Shown: positions 62,501 through 64,000 of the stretch, piece after piece
Layout: each line of letters starts with the position of its first letter
How positions within the stretch are numbered: position 1 is the first letter of the stretch
Translations under genes and position numbers: made by a program
Notes under the pieces: model-generated
What the model saw: only the letters and a program-made list of their open reading frames with translations
Database searches by the model: none
What the model was told of the DNA's origin: nothing
Origin: Callipepla californica brunnescens
Lineage: Eukaryota > Chordata > Aves > Galliformes > Odontophoridae
Length of the DNA: 64,000 nt
Assembly (NCBI GenBank): GCA_023055505.1
Contig: JALIRH010000002.1
Coordinates: forward strand, 40,962,233 to 41,026,232
Direction of reading: 5' to 3'

Positions 62501-64000
62501 GAGAATGGTTGCTATTTTGAAAAGTATTTTGCAATTTCGACTTAATTCTACCATAGAACTGGAAGGAAAAATGGTTGCTCATGGCTTTGGTTGCTTTCTT
62601 TTATCTTAAAAAATACTGACTTTTACACAGAATTGTTATAAAAAGTTGTTGGATGGTTTGAAAAAAAATAAAGATTTTGTAGCAATTAATATTTTTGAAG
62701 TATTACAGGTGAGAACTTAAACAAGACTGTGTGTATATTTGTCAGTGACAGAAATCACCACAAACTCAAATTTTAAAAGGGAGAAATTGAAGTATTTAAT
62801 GAAAAAAATCTACAAAAGTGGTCTATTCGCACATTACATTGTTTTCTTTTTAAATGTAGATTTAAAAATATATTTTAAAAAGCGCAGTGGACCTCTTTGA
62901 AAATTCACTTGATTCAGATTGAACTGTGGTTGTTTTATTCAAAAGTACTTCTTCTTTTTAATTTTCATCATCGGTTGGAAACAATATAAAATGGGCCAAC
63001 TTAAACTAGAAAGAGAAACAATCAGTTCTCTCTTATTTTTGCTGTATGTCACAATTCAGTATAATGGACTGGTTAACATAATAAATTCTGCCACCTTTTC
63101 TTAAACCATCTCTACACAATTGTTTAATTTGTTCACTTACACTTGAACTGAGTTTCTGACTGTCGTCATGGATTTCTCAGCACAGTCTATTTATAATAGT
63201 TCACACAACAAAAGCAAGACTTAGTCTGCAGCATTTATCCACCAGTTGAACAGTTATAAAGATCCCCAGTTTCTCTCAGCTTAATGTAGATAACTGTGGA
63301 CTAAAGTGAAAAGAAGAAATAATAAAAATAAAAGATGCTTAGAAATATAAAAATTTTGAAGAGGTATTGATAAGATTGGCTGCAAACATATTATCTGCTT
63401 TTGTAGAAGACTGATCTTGGAATAATGCTGCACTGTTGCTGTTTTACCAATATTTGTCATGTGCAGGTATGGTTTATAGAAGCACCTTGGCCAGGCACAG
63501 CAAGCTTAGTCAATCAAATTTTCATCTGAATGAGTATAAGGACCTATACCAAGAGGAAGCTAAATACTAATATTTCGTCTCGTTCTTTGTTAACTTTCAT
63601 GTTCACAAAACAGTGCTATTTGTCCCCAAGTAAATGACCATTAAAATGAATATGTGAAACAGATGTATATGTAGAGCATATCTGAAGTCTCCTTTCTAGA
63701 AAATCCTGGTTGAATGTTCAGAAGACATAGAGACTGCAGCTGAAGTTAATGTCTTTGATAACCAACAGGTTAGTCCTGAAATTTAAACAAATCAAATTGC
63801 TGAATATCGTTTTAATTGTGAAGTGAATTTCTCAAATTTCTAAACATCAGCAAATATGCACCTGTTATGCCCAGAAGCAAAAAGCTCAGCATATGATTAT
63901 GATCATAGAGGAATACTGCTGTGATTCACAGCTATTCCTGTTTTCTTTTGCTTATTATCTGCTGAAAACATATTAAGAAAAAATTTAATCAAGCTGGTTG
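56536..64000. other. Unique AT-rich stretch to the window end, no gene seen
   Basis: No transposon or coding frame with family resemblance in about 7.5 kb. The longest frame, 57,682-58,056 (-, 124 codons), has no motif. A GC-richer patch lies at about 58,240-58,520, a poly-A run near 61,366-61,379, and a short tandem duplication at 60,547-60,592. Confidence 0.5.
60547..60592. repeat. Tandem duplication, 23 bp x 2
   Basis: Two adjacent 23-base units beginning aaagccat and ending tggaaagggat, with three mismatches in the middle. This is a local slippage or duplication event. Confidence 0.75.

Noticed and set aside
1..64000. CRISPR arrays, operons, prophage or other prokaryotic defence systems
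   Set aside because: The sequence is vertebrate. There are no regularly spaced repeats and no dense coding, and the repeat families are avian.

Overview
This window looks like AT-rich intergenic or deep-intronic DNA from a bird, most likely a galliform such as chicken or a close relative. The evidence is the repeat content. There are many 5'-truncated CR1 LINEs ending in the avian GATTCTRTGATTCTRT tail. There are two fragments of a mariner resembling the chicken Galluhop/Mariner1_GG element. There are also several solo LTRs and LTR fragments of avian endogenous retrovirus type. Family names come from sequence recall, not from a database search. I found no host protein-coding gene, tRNA, rRNA, CRISPR array, operon or other prokaryotic feature. 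Nearly all open frames are short chance frames in AT-rich DNA. The only frames with recognisable protein homology are relics of the CR1 ORF2 C-terminus.

Layout. 1-3216 is non-repetitive. 3217-4210 is a head-to-head pair of CR1 elements, and the rightward one keeps a long open piece of ORF2. 4211-12040 is non-repetitive AT-rich DNA with an 18-base C run near 10.2 kb. 12.04-16.69 kb is a transposon cluster. It holds two mariner 5' fragments facing away from each other, a rightward LTR-like block, a leftward LTR-like block, a CR1, and two leftward solo LTRs 60 bases apart; the first LTR sits in the CR1 tail. 16.7-21.1 kb is mostly unique, with an unexplained GC-richer block at 20.4-20.7 kb. 21.1-22.35 kb carries two degenerate rightward CR1 pieces. 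22.35-34.9 kb is unique apart from microsatellites. 34.93-35.70 kb holds an inverted CR1 junction followed by the 3' end of an LTR. 37.35-38.0 kb is a second full head-to-head CR1 pair. Leftward CR1s follow at 40.36, 46.74 and 51.87 kb. A 542-base solo LTR at 49,648-50,189 has a perfect 5-base target duplication. The remainder to 64 kb is unique apart from a minimal CR1 tail at 56.5 kb and a 23-base tandem duplication at 60.5 kb.

I did not find a convincing new functional system. The most unusual structure is the repeated pairing of oppositely oriented transposon fragments: three CR1 junctions and one mariner pair. Next are the density of nested insertions at 12-16.7 kb and a few short motif-dense or GC-richer unique blocks that could be conserved regulatory DNA. 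Repeat edges are approximate to about 10-30 bases unless a terminal motif or target duplication is stated.
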